Below, piece by piece: positions 11,047-21,430 of a stretch of 64,000 nucleotides of DNA. Origin of the DNA: Lunularia cruciata (Eukaryota; Streptophyta; Marchantiopsida; Lunulariales; Lunulariaceae); assembly GCA_948567375.1 (NCBI GenBank), contig OX419758.1, forward strand, positions 63,431,001-63,495,000, in the 5' to 3' direction. The notes beneath the pieces were generated by a model. That model was not told the origin of the DNA and ran no database searches. It was given only the letters and a program-made list of their open reading frames with translations. Every line of letters begins with the position of its first letter. The first letter of the stretch is position 1. A program made the translations under genes and the position numbers.

Positions 11047-11487
11047 TGTAACAATATGGAATTTACAACAAGTTAGTCAAGACTAAAAAAGTAGCAAATA
11101 GGCTAAATTAGCCAAGAATTATAAGAATATTCTAGAAACATCTAGGAAGTTACTTGGTATATTCCAAGTATTGGGTAATAATCCATGCCAAGTGGTAACT
11201 TCTAGGATTAGCTTAGCTTACATGCCAAGTAGGTGACTTTTAGAAGGAAGCTTCTTGAGAAGCTTCTTCGTCGTTAACTTGGCTTGTACTCTAAGTAGAC
11301 GGTTTTTGGGAAGCTTCTCAAGAGCCTTAAATGTTTAGCCTTGCCTTGTCTTATAAATACCAAAACCCAGCTCATGCAAGGCATTCGGAGTTTCACTCCT
11401 TCAAGAGTCCCAATGTGATCTTTCACTTTGATCTTCCAAAGTGTGATCTTTCACTTTGATCATTATTTCTCTCCTCAGTCTTTTAAA
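11047..11487 (+). repeat. Element B 3' LTR
   Basis: 441 bp, starting TGTAACAATATGG and ending TTTTAAA, where the final CA has mutated. It keeps the internal GAAGCTTC/TTGA/GAAGCTTC pair and the TATA box at 11349-11359. It differs from the 5' LTR at many positions and in the number of internal repeats, so the insertion is old. Confidence 0.85.
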
Positions 11488-11700
11488 AATCCCATATCTA
11501 AACCCTAGATTATTTGGTACCATTTGATACACATTTTCACACTTAGTTCCACGAGTAGGATTGGTCTCTATAGCTTCTTTTAGGAGCCGTTCTCATAGTC
11601 CCATAGCCTTCCCGTATGTACCATACTAGTAGATCTCATAGCCATGCCCATAAGAGCCGTTCTAGTAATAATTTAACTCCACACTTAACCCGGAAGTGGC
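11488..11700 (+). repeat. Repeat X, right copy
   Basis: Plus-strand copy of the sequence found inverted at 6990-7210. It begins at or very near the end of the element B 3' LTR and reads away from it. Confidence 0.7.
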
Positions 11701-11869
11701 ACACAACGCTCACCACATAAGACTTCTTTGGATCACATGCATTCATCTTCATGCTACAGGTGATTGCATGCAAGGGCAAGTAATTGATGGTGGCCTTAGC
11801 CTTTACCATAGTGGATGTACAAACATGAAACAAGCACACAAGCAAGAAGAACATTGGCACAAATAACAT
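11636..11869 (-). CDS. Small ORF with signal-peptide-like start
   Basis: 77-codon minus-strand frame. The N-terminus is strongly hydrophobic (MLFVPMFFLLVCLFHV), followed by a Cys-containing region with spaced Cys residues. This looks like a secretory leader and could be a first exon or a chance frame. Its 3' part overlaps repeat X, which argues against a conserved single-copy gene. I cannot assign a family. Confidence 0.2.
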   Translation of the reverse strand: MLFVPMFFLLVCLFHVCTSTMVKAKATINYLPLHAITCSMKMNACDPKKSYVVSVVCHFRVKCGVKLLLERLLWAWL

Positions 11870-11899
11870 TATTTAGTGTGAATTACAAAAGCATAAGAG

Positions 11900-14450
11900 A
11901 ACCAAAGAAGTGTAGTTTGTGAGGCAGACCCAAAGAAGTGCAATTAAATATAGTGCTTTTCTCATAGCAATTATTTATATGATACTCATTAGAAGCTCAC
12001 CTAGGGGAGGTTTTAGAATCTAATTTATATTTTATCTTTTTATTCAATTGTTTTTGATATAGGTTAAATTATAAAGTGTCTTTCAACCTCATTACTCCAT
12101 AAGATTTTGTTAAGGATTTTATCTTTTGGATATAAGATGGTCATGTACTAATTATAAGTACAATTTGGCTTCTACAGATAAATTTGGCTTAGAAATGGAA
12201 CTTTTTATGTAGATCTATCAACATATAATAAAAAAATTTGGAATAAAATAGGTAAATGATTATATCATACTCTCCTCTATACATATGATAAGTGTTCTAT
12301 ATATATATATATATGAAGCAAAAAAAAAGAGCAAAATTTCTTCACAAAATTTATTATTTCAATAATAATTTAAGTTTATTTTCTTTAGTCCTTGTTATTT
12401 TTGCTCAGAAACATTTATCCCTGTTGGTTCCTTCCCTCTATAAATATCTAGTATTATGATTATTTTCATTTCTTCATTTATAGTTAACTAGAAATAGCTA
12501 AGTTGTTATATTATTTTTTTTGAAAGAAATGCTAATTAAAAACTAGGTTATAACTCATAAAATATTTATTTAGAATGTGAATAAGCCTAATTAAAACCAT
12601 AAGTTGTAATTGATGTAGTATAAAAGTTTAATAAACATGATAAAAATATATATTTGTAATTTTTTGAATATATTCTACAAAAATTAGCTTATGGTACTTT
12701 TTGTAAACTACTTATAAGTAAATTTAGCAAATAAGCTAATAGTATTTGTAGGTTTAAGTTTAGTAAGTTTACCACATGTACAAAAGCATAACTAATGAAA
12801 TTTACTAGTAATATGATACAATAAGATATCTAAATTTTATTTGAATTTATCTTACAATATCATAATGAGAGAATCTCAATGAAGTAATTATATTAAAAGG
12901 AATTGTAGAATTCGTCAATTACTCTACCTTTTTCTTCAGCAATCTTCTACTAGACTTTGAAGTTCTTATTTACATTTTTCAAGGCTTATTATATATGTAT
13001 GGAATTTTGTAAAATAAATTTTCAAATAATGATATATATGATTAGTCGTGTATTAAATTAGAGCACTCTCATATTATTGAAATAGAAACTAAATCTAGAT
13101 ACATAACCTTTTTCCTAAAGGATGAATCACTTTTTAAACTTGAGTGGGATATTAAAGGTAGAATATTACCTAATTTTTTAGAAATTTAGTGAAAAATAAA
13201 TTTTGAAACCTTCCTTTCTTATTAGTATATCAAGAAAAATGAGATTCTCTTATCCGGATATTATCCTCATATAATGAGATGATTTTGTAAAAACTAGATA
13301 ATAATATCCTGAAGTTGCTTACATACGAGCAAATTTGCATATGACAATAATTTGAGAAGAAGTTGAATCTATACAAATAAATAAGGACACCTTGTTAACC
13401 AAGACAAAAATTATTTATCCAATATAATATATATGTAAATTATAAAAGACAATGAATAATTATTTATGATAAGAAATTCTGTATAGTGTATTATTTAAGA
13501 CAACATAAATATTGCAAAAATATTTCAAATTTTTATTGTTATTCTAAGTCTAAAAATATGGTTAATAAATATTTTAATTATGATTATTGGTATTTTCTTT
13601 ATTTTCCTTTTTCATCAATTTAAATCATATCAAAAGAATAATAGACAAGCATATGCAATATAATCTTATTTATTATGTTTTGATTACTTTTAAACTTATT
13701 TTAAACTTAGTTTAATTCTATGTCTAGATATGAAGTGCTATTATAATATGAAACGGAGTTAAATCTATTGAGATGAATAAGGAAAACCGTATAATTGAGA
13801 TAAAATAAAATACAATAGGATACAATGTTCATGTAAATTGGAATAAATAAAAGATATGCATATTTTACGACAGAGACAAAAGATTAAATCTAAAGTTTAC
13901 TGCAATTACATATGTTTTAGGACTCAAAATGAGGTGAACCTAATAATTCTGGAGATGAGAAAAATGACGAAAATAAGTATAAGCTAATTTATCAATCTTT
14001 ACTTTCAGATGCATTAATAAAAGGTTTTAATGCTGAATGAACACAATTTGAAATTTCTACTTATTGTAATACACATATAAGTTTATTTCTTCTCCAGAAT
14101 ATATAGTCAATGAAGAGGAGGTACTGAAGATCAGCAAGAAGTAGAAAAAATGAAAATTTGCTGAAGTAGAATTGGAAGTTATAGATGAAAATGGGAACTG
14201 AACTTCAGGGATGGTATATTGGGGATATATCCTGTTTCAGTATGAATCAAGTACTAAAAGAATGAAGAAAGAAACAGGTGGGCAAAGGTTCAATTTAAGG
14301 CATTGAGGACCAGAAGAAAAGAGTGGCTCAGAGCGTGGAGTAGAGCTATCAATCTTGCACGAGGAGATTTAAGAATCAGTGTAAAACATTCAAATCTAGG
14401 CAGAGAGAAGTGAATGCGGCTTTCTATGTCAATTTAGTGATCTCGATTTA
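11900..14450. other. AT-rich intergenic DNA
   Basis: Strongly AT-rich, with many stops in all frames, an AT dinucleotide run near 12298-12314, and no LTR, primer site or coding pattern that I can support. Confidence 0.6.
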
Positions 14451-14529
14451 GTGTTCATCTGGGTTCTGAGTTGCAGAGCTAGAGACGACGTGCTCATTTT
14501 CGACATCCTTTCGAGGTGCCACAATCACG

Positions 14530-15000
14530 GCGTGGGCACGAGTGCAAGTTCTTTCTTAGTGCAAGTCCTTTCTTGGTCGAGTGAACTTGCACTGGTGTTC
14601 TTACCTTGCATTTGGCTCCTCGAATGGGTGGATGCCGGAAAAGAGCACCAGTGCAAAGTTCACTCGACCAAGAACTTTCTTGGTCAAGTTATTGGGCGAG
14701 TAAACTTGCACTTGTGCTCGCACCTGAATTTGGCATTCGAATGGATGCCGAAACGAGCATCAGTGCAGCGCAAGTTCACTCGACCAAGAACATGCAGAGT
14801 AGTGATTGTAAATAGGCAATCGAGCTCTTACCTTGAATTTGGCTCCTTGAATGGATGCCGGAATTAGGACCAGCGCACTCGACCAAGAACTGGTGCTCGC
14901 ACCAGAATTGGCACTCGAATGGATGCCGAAAAAGATCACCAGTGCAAGTTCACTCGACCAAGAACGTGCAGAGAAGTGATTGTAAATAGGCAATCGTTTC
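14530..15000. repeat. Tandem and inverted repeat cluster
   Basis: About four diverged units of roughly 70 bases, each reading TTTGGC...CGAATGGATGCCG...CAGTGCAAGTTCACTCGACCAAGAAC, start near 14604, 14730, 14835 and 14908. The outer part of the unit also occurs inverted (GGTCGAGTGAACTTGCACTGGTG at 14576-14598). A trailing segment, GTGATTGTAAATAGGCAATCG, occurs at 14801-14821 and 14977-14997, 176 bases apart, showing a higher-order duplication. Confidence 0.8.
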
Positions 15001-15059
15001 GGAAATGTGAGTTCGGTCAGTGGGCGGTTGTTTAGAGGGAGCATAAACTGCATCTACGA

Positions 15060-17786
15060 TTCGTCAGCCAGACAGTATCCAATACAGGCGGGCCACGAAA
15101 ATAGACGGGTGCAATAAACGCCATCTTGAGACAGAGACTTCTTATTCAGGTCACCGATCTTCGCGGTATCCATCCATCGATGTTGCAAATATTTTCACCT
15201 GCTGACTCTAGATCAGGTATAGGAACTTTGCATCTTGAGTTTAAGAGGGGGTAACGAATGTCTTAATGTGGACGGTGTGGTTGTTGCTTGGGCATTGAGA
15301 CCTCAATCCTACTTAAGGACGTGGTGGTAGTAATACCTTCAGATACTCATGCCACCCACCCCTTGAGGAAAGTGAGAAAATTGAAATCACAAGTTCAGGA
15401 AGCACTTATATCTTGAAAGTGTAGTATGAATCCTTATTAACAAGGCTACGAGTCCAGTATCGAGTATGCAAACTGCCAGGTTATGGCCACAGCTCGCTCT
15501 TGCCTTGTCGGAAGACGAAGTGAAATCTGCTTTGTTTACGAAGAAAGAAGCAAGCGATTTGAATTGCGAAGTATGTCCCATGTTGCAGGATAGTTCTGAC
15601 GGATAGTTCAGAGAGGCTACTCTATCTTATGTACCTACTGCAATAAAACGTGTTTATCTCTATATTTCTAGATACGGCATATTGATTTGGATCTAGGCGC
15701 GGCGAGTCTTTCCCTGAAATCTAGTACCCTGTAAACCCCATTGAACTATTGATCCGAACTGTGATCAGTGGTGTGTACCGGAACAGTGTTACTCCCCGTG
15801 AGATCTAGTACCCTGCAACTCCTCTGAATTAGCGGTCACAACTATCGATCATTGGTGTGTTTCGAAGCCGTTCAAGCTCCAATGGATTATGGAATATCAC
15901 TAGTTTGTTACGCGTCAACACTAAGATCGATTGGATATACATTATTTAATATGGAATCTGGTTACCATGTGGAAAGGGCAGGGCTAGGGATCAGCCAAAG
16001 CTCGATAGGGAACGAGCAGGGGGCAAACCTGGCAATGTCCTGAAAAAGGCCAACTTTCGTGTGTATTTCGTGGAAAGAATGACTGCCTTTGGTTCGTAAG
16101 CAACGCCTACACTAATATAGTAAACTTCTCTATCTGCAGGTCATTGAATTCATTACATTCATTCAATTCCGTCTAAACTTCCATATTTATTTCCGTCTCG
16201 TAGTATTCAGTGTCCTGTCGGGATTCTATAACCACGGTAGAGAGGTGGGTAACAATCACGGCTATTCTTCCGTAAGAAAGAATAGCCGATTGGATCCAGG
16301 TCAGCTCAGAAAGGCATTCTGATGTTGACAGTTTCGACGAGTAATTCACTTAGAATGTGGATTGGACAATTGAGATACAGAAGTTTTGGTCTGTAGATAG
16401 GAATCTCGCACGAGAGATCTTAAGGTGATGGTCAAATTCTTCGTATTGAGTAAAGGAGATGTACTCGACTGCTGTGAACAGAATATCACCAAAACCTGCA
16501 GGATAATTACCAATGCTTATCGTGCTCCCTGATATACCGTGATTTCCTGGTACATATTTGGTAGCTATCAACACTTAATTGCAAATTCCCGGTTCACTTG
16601 CTCTCCGGCTGTATAGAACTTCTCTGTGGGTTCAAAGTGTGTAGTACAGTGTCCATGGCGAATGCAATGCTGACCTGACCACATGGGCTGATGCTCCCTA
16701 TGGCATGGGCACAGTAGCAAATGTACTCGAGCGAAAAACTTGTGGAGAACACCTTCTGCACAAAACAATCGAGTAGAATATGACATTGCATAACTTGAAC
16801 AGTTGAGGTGCGAGTTCTTTGCTGACAGTGTGAGCTGCAAACGTTGGACCCGTTTGTCCTCGCGGGCGTTACGTGATTCAAGTGCAGGGATTCTCTATGC
16901 CTCACCGAAAATCTTTTTATGCAGTTGTTGCAAGCCAGTTTGAAAGTCGGCACCTCGATATCCTCGAGATAGAACCAATCGTTTATGAAGGTAGTATCTC
17001 TATGAACCTTGTAGTTGAGCATACCATGGGCTGGGTGACACTGTGCCCTGCGCATGACTCAAAGATGTTCGCAAGACGGAGATCATGGTTAGAGAGTCTG
17101 AACAACAGGTCAGAAGAGGAGAACAGGAGATGGACGATGTGTTAAAAAATGGCGCTTAGGAACGGGGAAGTATGTCAGACTGAAGGCACCTTCTCAATGG
17201 AAGGCTCCCTGAGAAAGTATGCTCCTATGTGATCAGGATAAACATATTATACTATCACATCGGTATACTTCATAGAGTATTTCATGACTGGTGATCTTAC
17301 TCTTGGAGTGCAGTTCGGGAGTGGAGGGAACTCCAGACAGAGCACCCACGTGCTTTATTACCCAAAGCACACCCACTGCGTACGCTGGCATTGCTACAAC
17401 CGTGTGTGGGCTATGATATCCACTGAAATGCTAAAGAATCTCTCTGTCTCTACAATCGCAGGAGTGATACTTCCTACTGGTCATGTGACGATGAATGAGG
17501 TGCATATCCCCCAGTTGCCCTAATGACAACAGGGAGCGCAAACCTCTTGGCAGGATTCTGTCTAGATTAAAATTTCTACGCTAACGTCCAGGGCACACAT
17601 GCCTTTCCAGCGTAATGAGGCAGACAGAAATATGGCCCCGCGCAGAAAAATCTGAGCTGCGTCAAATGGTGACCAAGCCCTTGCTATCTGTATTACTACA
17701 AATCACGCACTTCTTTACAAGAGAGTGATATATACTAATCTAGAAATGGTGACACCGTATTGAATCTCTCAGTGACTACACTTCAC
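15060..17786. other. GC-richer intergenic DNA downstream of the GDSL gene
   Basis: Base composition is clearly less AT-rich than the flanks. Minus-strand open frames of 153 codons (17055-16594), 74 codons (16574-16350) and 90 codons exist, but I recognise no domain, and no splice-consistent chain was found. It may contain 3' untranslated or unrecognised exon sequence of the neighbouring gene, or an old duplicate. Confidence 0.4.
15717..15860. repeat. Diverged tandem duplication of about 80 bp
   Basis: ATCTAGTACCCTG...GATCAGTGGTGTGT at 15720-15776 and ATCTAGTACCCTGCAACTC...GATCATTGGTGTGT at 15803-15860 are copies of one unit at an offset of about 83 bases. Confidence 0.6.
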
Positions 17787-20172
17787 TCAGAAGGGACTTA
17801 AACCACATGACTCGGTCAGTTGTGGGAAAGGTGGACTTAAATATCTTCCACCGAAGATTTGCTGCGCGATGTATCTGTTTGCAGCTTCAGTATTATGCAC
17901 ACCATCCCAGACCGCGTACTGAGAAGGGTCCGGGCATGTTACAGCTGTAAGTAAAATTCCATTGACAGTCCCTGTAGCTCCGCAATTGACCTGGGTGTTG
18001 TAATTGTATGCAGATGGCACTCCACAACAAGCCTTGGTTATGTATTGGAACCCTGCGATGCCCGATTTAGACATTGCGTTAGACTATGCCCTTCATTTAA
18101 ATGATGAGAAAGCCATTCCATGACTCGGTATTGCCTAACAACTATGACATGAACGAGAACAGCAGTTTTTAACCTAAGCCTATTACTCCAAGCAATCCTG
18201 TAGTATTTTTGGGAATTTTGAACAATGATGCTAAGAACTCCATGTATATATAGAGCATGAAAACTCCACAACAGGATATGGCAAGATACGGAAGAAGAGA
18301 AGGGGTTTGGAGACTGGTAGACTGACTTATCCCTTGGCATACTCATACTCGGAACTAGTAGTAGAGAGAGATTGAAGAAGTTTAAGAAACCTGGAAACAC
18401 TCACCATTGGCGGATGCATTTGCGAAAAGGTCGGTTTTCAAATCGTAGGTGCTCAGCAGTATCATGTTTGATCCACTCAATTGCCCTTGCAAGTTTGTCA
18501 AAGCAGCCTTTAGCAGATCATTGAAGTAGACCGAGTTGTCATTGTACTCTCTAAGGCAGCCATTGGCGTCCAAGTCCGCCTCCGTGTGTGGAATCAACGT
18601 GAGAGTGTAAGGAAGACAACCTTGTGGCTCAATGTCCCATACGAGGAAGTTTCTTCCTGCGTAGTTGTATATATTCTGCGAAATGCACGTCGTGTTAGCT
18701 TACTTTCAGAAATTTAACTTCTATCCATTCAGCACAAGACTTATTGCGGAAATAACCGAACTCTCAGGGATTTTAGACTTTGAACTCACTCTAATGGCAC
18801 TGGTAATACCGTCGATCACGAGGGGAAGGTACGAGCGAATTTGTTGAGGAGATTGCCCCTTCGTGTAACCAAAGGTGAAATCGTTTCCTCCGAGGGCAAT
18901 TGTGTAAAGACCGTCTGTAAAGTAGCTCACTTGCGGAAGTCTGGCGCTGCCTGTATTAAAGAATGCGAACGTAAGTACTTTCGTCTGGAAAGTAGGAACT
19001 AAAACGCCGAACAGGGGGTAACAAACATCGAAAGGATACGCAGGAACGATAAAGTAAAAGCATGCTTGCATACCCATCAGTGCGATAACCGGAATAGCTT
19101 GCCGAACTTTGTTCGCAATATGTGTATCGAGAGTGCTCACCTGGGTCACTAGCAAGCATGGCGACCGTATTGCTGTAGAACTCTTGGAACTGCTTGACTT
19201 GCACTCCAAGGTTGAAGGGGCTAAGGTAAGTAACAGAGCGGACAGTAGCTCCAGCAGTGGCAAAATTGGCTCCATGCGCGAAGTTCGATGTCACGGACTG
19301 CAGGTAAGGATCGATGAAAGGAACACCGAGTCCGGCAGCTGTATCAGCAAAATGCAGAGCACGACAACAATATAAATTAATTTGTCCACACATTCAAAGC
19401 AGCTGTCGGTACCCTTCTACTTCTGTCGATCAAGAGAATACACCACGATTGCTATCTGTCACCATCAAGAGATTGATGACCTCGAGTGCATTATCTTACA
19501 TTTAGCTCTCGTGGATTTCAGTCCAAACCTGTGGAATATGCTAAAGTAGCCAGATGTAAGGTGTGCATTCCATTCACATCGTATCGCTTACAAATGGCGC
19601 TGCCTCTGGCATCTAGAGTAGGTGGTTACGCATTTGTCTAGCTCGAATTAAGGTTGCACTCACCACTTGGTTTCGTTGCCACGGGAGTCCTCAATATAGA
19701 CAGTGTATTAACAGATACTAAAACAGAAACAGCTGCATGTTGCGATCGCGTTGAGGACTCTCGTGGCAACAAACCAAGTGGCGTTATCTATTGAATTGGA
19801 GATTGCATGCACAGAAATTTCTTCGACAGTGGAGGGAGAATTCGCGATGGAAGGCGGGAGATTCCCAATGCCGGCGAGGAACTCATGCCAATCCGCTCGG
19901 CTAGAAAAGAGAGAAAGATTCACAAGAATATCTAACGATCACGCACCTACGAAGTCAATAAGCAGACGACCATCGCTGTATCTCACACCGGCTTTTCCGA
20001 AATACGTCTCTCCGTAAGGTAAACTCTCAGCTGGCGTAGACGACGGAAAGGAAGCATGAATGCCGCCTGTATCCGATGTTGAGTCCCCGAAATTGAACAA
20101 CGCAGGAAAGCAAGACGATTGCACCATGGGCGTCACCATCAGCAAACACATGATAAGCCCGGCAATCGCCAT
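17787..20172 (-). CDS. GDSL esterase/lipase, five exons, intact
   Basis: Exons on the minus strand are 20172-19947, 19338-19141, 18950-18790, 18675-18405 and 18052-17787. All four introns (608, 190, 114 and 352 bp) are GT-AG and phases join without a stop, giving 1122 coding bases and 373 residues, the usual family length. Residues 1-20 are a hydrophobic signal peptide, so the product is probably secreted or apoplastic. Block I FNFGDSTSD carries nucleophile Ser31. Block II GANFATAG carries Gly105, block III GGND carries Asn164, and block V WDGVH carries Asp335 and His338, so all SGNH catalytic residues are present. These enzymes hydrolyse acyl esters such as lipids or cutin monomers; the substrate cannot be told from sequence. 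The frame is open upstream to an ATG at 20433, but the signal peptide favours 20172. No neighbour suggests an operon-like partner. Confidence 0.92.
19662..19781. repeat. Inverted repeat in GDSL intron 1
   Basis: Arms of about 31 bases at 19662-19693 (CCACTTGGTTTCGTTGCCAC...) and 19751-19781 (TTGAGGACTCTCGTGGCAAC...) are reverse complements with few mismatches, separated by a 57-base loop. They could form a stem in the pre-mRNA. Confidence 0.8.
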
Positions 20173-20544
20173 TTTCTCGTCACCTCTCTCAACTCTCTGA
20201 GACTCAGGAACGAGTCGCGACTTGGTAGTTTTAAAGCGAGCGAACCCAGCCCAGGGTTGCTTGCTGCTTGCGGCAGCAGACCGCAGACGAACGAGATCTG
20301 AACTGTCTGATCGATCAGAGAGAAGCTCGGTGCACTTACTGTCTGCACTCTCCACTACTGCTGCAGCTATAGGCAGAGCGTCAGAAATCGCTTTGCCGTA
20401 GGAGTAGTAGCAGGTCGTTGGAGAGGGCCGCACCAGTTTAGGGAGAGAGGAGAGGACTCCCAGGACACGCGTCGCGGAGTGCCGCCAGTCCTACGACTCA
20501 GGATAAATGACTAGCGGAGACGCTATACTGGAATCCTCATGGCG

Positions 20545-20553
20545 ATTATATAG
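20545..20553 (-). promoter_or_regulatory. Putative TATA box of the GDSL gene
   Basis: CTATATAAT on the minus strand, 373 bases upstream of the chosen ATG. A start site about 30 bases downstream would give a 5' leader of roughly 340 bases with upstream ATGs. No other TATA-like box is nearer. Confidence 0.45.
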
Positions 20554-20926
20554 CCTTCGGATTCGACACCTCAGACGACATACCTCCGTCGATGCCGCGT
20601 TGTGTCACTACGGAACTTACGCTCTTTTGACGTTGAAATAAAGTCAAACGTCGGCGAAACGAACGGGAAGGATGGACGGGCCGGACAATTCTACTTCCTG
20701 GATGAGTAGGATCGGCTTTGCTTCTGCCTCGGTTGCCTTTCCTTTCCTCACCAACCCGCAGTGTGCCTGCCGCACTCTCTGAAATAATGACTTGAACTAG
20801 GCAGTGGCCACCAGAGGGCCCCATTAGGTGGGGTGGATACTTCAGCGCTTTCCCGTCAGGCCATTGAATCAATTTCCCGAGTCTGCAAGTTCGGAAAGAA
20901 AGGTTTAACTTAGGTCTTCGGTTCAC
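20546..20926 (-). CDS. Unrecognised 126-codon ORF upstream of the GDSL gene
   Basis: Open frame in a GC-rich stretch, basic, with a Gly/Ser-rich middle (MGPSGGHCLVQV). I recognise no family. It overlaps the putative promoter, and such a frame can arise by chance in GC-rich DNA, so it is listed as a candidate only. Confidence 0.2.
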   Translation of the reverse strand: MNRRPKLNLSFRTCRLGKLIQWPDGKALKYPPHLMGPSGGHCLVQVIISESAAGTLRVGEERKGNRGRSKADPTHPGSRIVRPVHPSRSFRRRLTLFQRQKSVSSVVTQRGIDGGMSSEVSNPKAI

Positions 20927-20949
20927 TAACTCCGTTGAATATTAGGTCT

Positions 20950-21387
20950 CACCGTGTATATATATATCGATATAAAGTTTTTTCACCAAATTCAATATCA
21001 ATAAAATAAAATGGAGAGACTGCTTCCATTCATAATATTTTCCATTAAAAATTAAGTTAATATGTGGTATGTTGTTTTATTACTTTGTTGATTTATATTA
21101 TATGTCTAGCATTTAGAATCGTATCCTAGAAATCATAATCTCAATAATGTAAGTTCAAAATGATGATGATCTATCTCTCATCAATCTTCTTATAGATTTT
21201 ATATTAGATCCCTAAAATATGGAATGGAACTGAGATTACCTTATCAATTTAAACAATATTTTAATTTAAAAATATATTACCTGACATATTTGTTATAAAA
21301 TCATGCTTTACAATCATCTTGTATTACAAATCCTATTTGAAAATATAAAATATTATATATAAGGCAAAATTGGGAGAGTCCCTTATA

Positions 21388-21430
<43 letters not shown>

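Larger units (their letters stand above)
7263..11487 (+). mobile_element. Element B: internally deleted Ty3/Gypsy chromovirus
   Basis: Two LTRs flank gag, protease, reverse transcriptase, a stub of RNase H, then integrase C-terminal and chromodomain sequence. Between about 10485 and 10500 the sequence jumps from the RNase H start directly to post-integrase sequence, so most of RNase H and the integrase core are deleted. Many stops are present. It is a second chromovirus family, distinct from element A in LTR and primer-site sequence. A sister copy is dismembered at 46901-59746. No clean target duplication is seen: the five bases before are GATCT, those after AATCC. Confidence 0.85.

Noticed and set aside
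7258-11492. Target-site duplication of element B (GATCT / AATCC)
   Set aside because: Only three of five bases match; the ends of both LTRs are mutated, so it cannot be claimed.
11636-11869. Possible secreted LysM or other Cys-rich protein exon
   Set aside because: Only a hydrophobic start and a few Cys; no motif order of any family, and it overlaps a repeat.
16594-17055. Possible PLAT-like domain on the minus strand
   Set aside because: One aromatic-acidic segment recalls the family, but the rest of the pattern does not follow, and no splice chain could be built.
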